Origin: Bog-473 sp036489775
GTDB taxonomy: Bacteria > Actinomycetota > Acidimicrobiia > Acidimicrobiales > RAAP-2
Reading direction: 5' to 3'
DNA: 64,000 bases
Assembly: GCA_036489775.1 (NCBI GenBank)
Contig: DASXFC010000032.1
Span: 108,361 to 172,360 of the forward strand
Positions within the stretch are counted from its first letter, which is position 1. The number at the start of each line of letters is the position of its first letter. A program made the translations under genes and the position numbers. Shown here in pieces: positions 63,949-64,000 of this stretch. The notes below the pieces were generated by a model that searched no databases, was not told where the DNA came from, and saw only the letters and a list, made by a program, of their open reading frames with translations.

Positions 63949-64000
63949 TGGCAGAGCTGACGATCGACGCCAGTGAGATCACCCAGGCGCTGGAGCGCCA
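63948..64000 (+). CDS. atpA: ATP synthase F1 subunit alpha, 5' fragment
   Basis: ATG 63948 shares one base with the atpH stop and is preceded by GAGGGAGCAGG. The visible codons read MAELTIDASEITQALER, the usual start of the alpha subunit (AELTI...EI...L). The gene runs off the window. Confidence 0.88.
   Translation, partial: MAELTIDASEITQALER

Overview
The window is high-GC, densely coded DNA from an actinobacterium. Positions 37.4-64.0 kb follow the classic actinobacterial order lysA - hom - thrC - rho - rpmE - prfA - prmC - yrdC - (glyA) - wecA - atpI/B/E/F/H/A, as in Mycobacterium and Streptomyces. Rho carries the Asn/Arg-rich insertion usual in the phylum, and an F420-type luciferase-like oxidoreductase is present. 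Many genes start 6-8 nt after a TAnnnT box, which suggests leaderless mRNAs. A deep-branching class such as Acidimicrobiia fits, but that placement is inference.

Layout. 0-4.8 kb: two hot-dog thioesterases, a divergent TetR/alpha-beta-hydrolase pair, a TIGR03086-type protein, an AraC-type regulator interrupted by a nonsense codon, a VOC protein, and an ArsR-SRPBCC operon. 4.8-10.8 kb: a MacAB-like export operon (lipoprotein, adaptor, ATPase, permease) divergent from a two-component system. 10.8-12.7 kb: a GH15 enzyme. 13.0-25.0 kb: an L-rhamnose catabolic operon on the minus strand (rhaI, fused rhaD/lactaldehyde dehydrogenase, rhaB, GH78 rhamnosidase, and a 1,389-aa secreted beta-helix protein), with a divergent DeoR regulator.

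25.07-37.30 kb is a genomic island. A tRNA-Arg(CCG) gene lies at its right edge, and an exact 16-bp copy of the tRNA 3' end lies at its left edge in the same orientation. The island holds a divergent pair of unknown genes, a complete type II Wadjet defence operon (jetA-jetB-jetC-jetD), a HigB-like toxin module with an integrase-like DNA-binding partner and a convergent XRE gene, and a frameshifted, N-terminally truncated large serine recombinase that abuts the tRNA.

37.4-46.3 kb is the lysine/threonine and translation cluster; thrB is absent from its usual place. 46.3-57.0 kb is a lineage-specific block inside this conserved cluster: a secreted GH94-like protein, a TauD-like dioxygenase, an N-acyl-D-amino-acid deacylase, an iron-permease-like protein, HxlR and DsrE proteins, a luciferase-like oxidoreductase, a fatty acid hydroxylase and a thiolase-like protein. 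57.0-64.0 kb has rpiB, glyA, a WecA-like transferase and the start of the ATP synthase operon. That operon has two separate b-type subunit genes and a delta subunit with a duplicated N-terminal domain.
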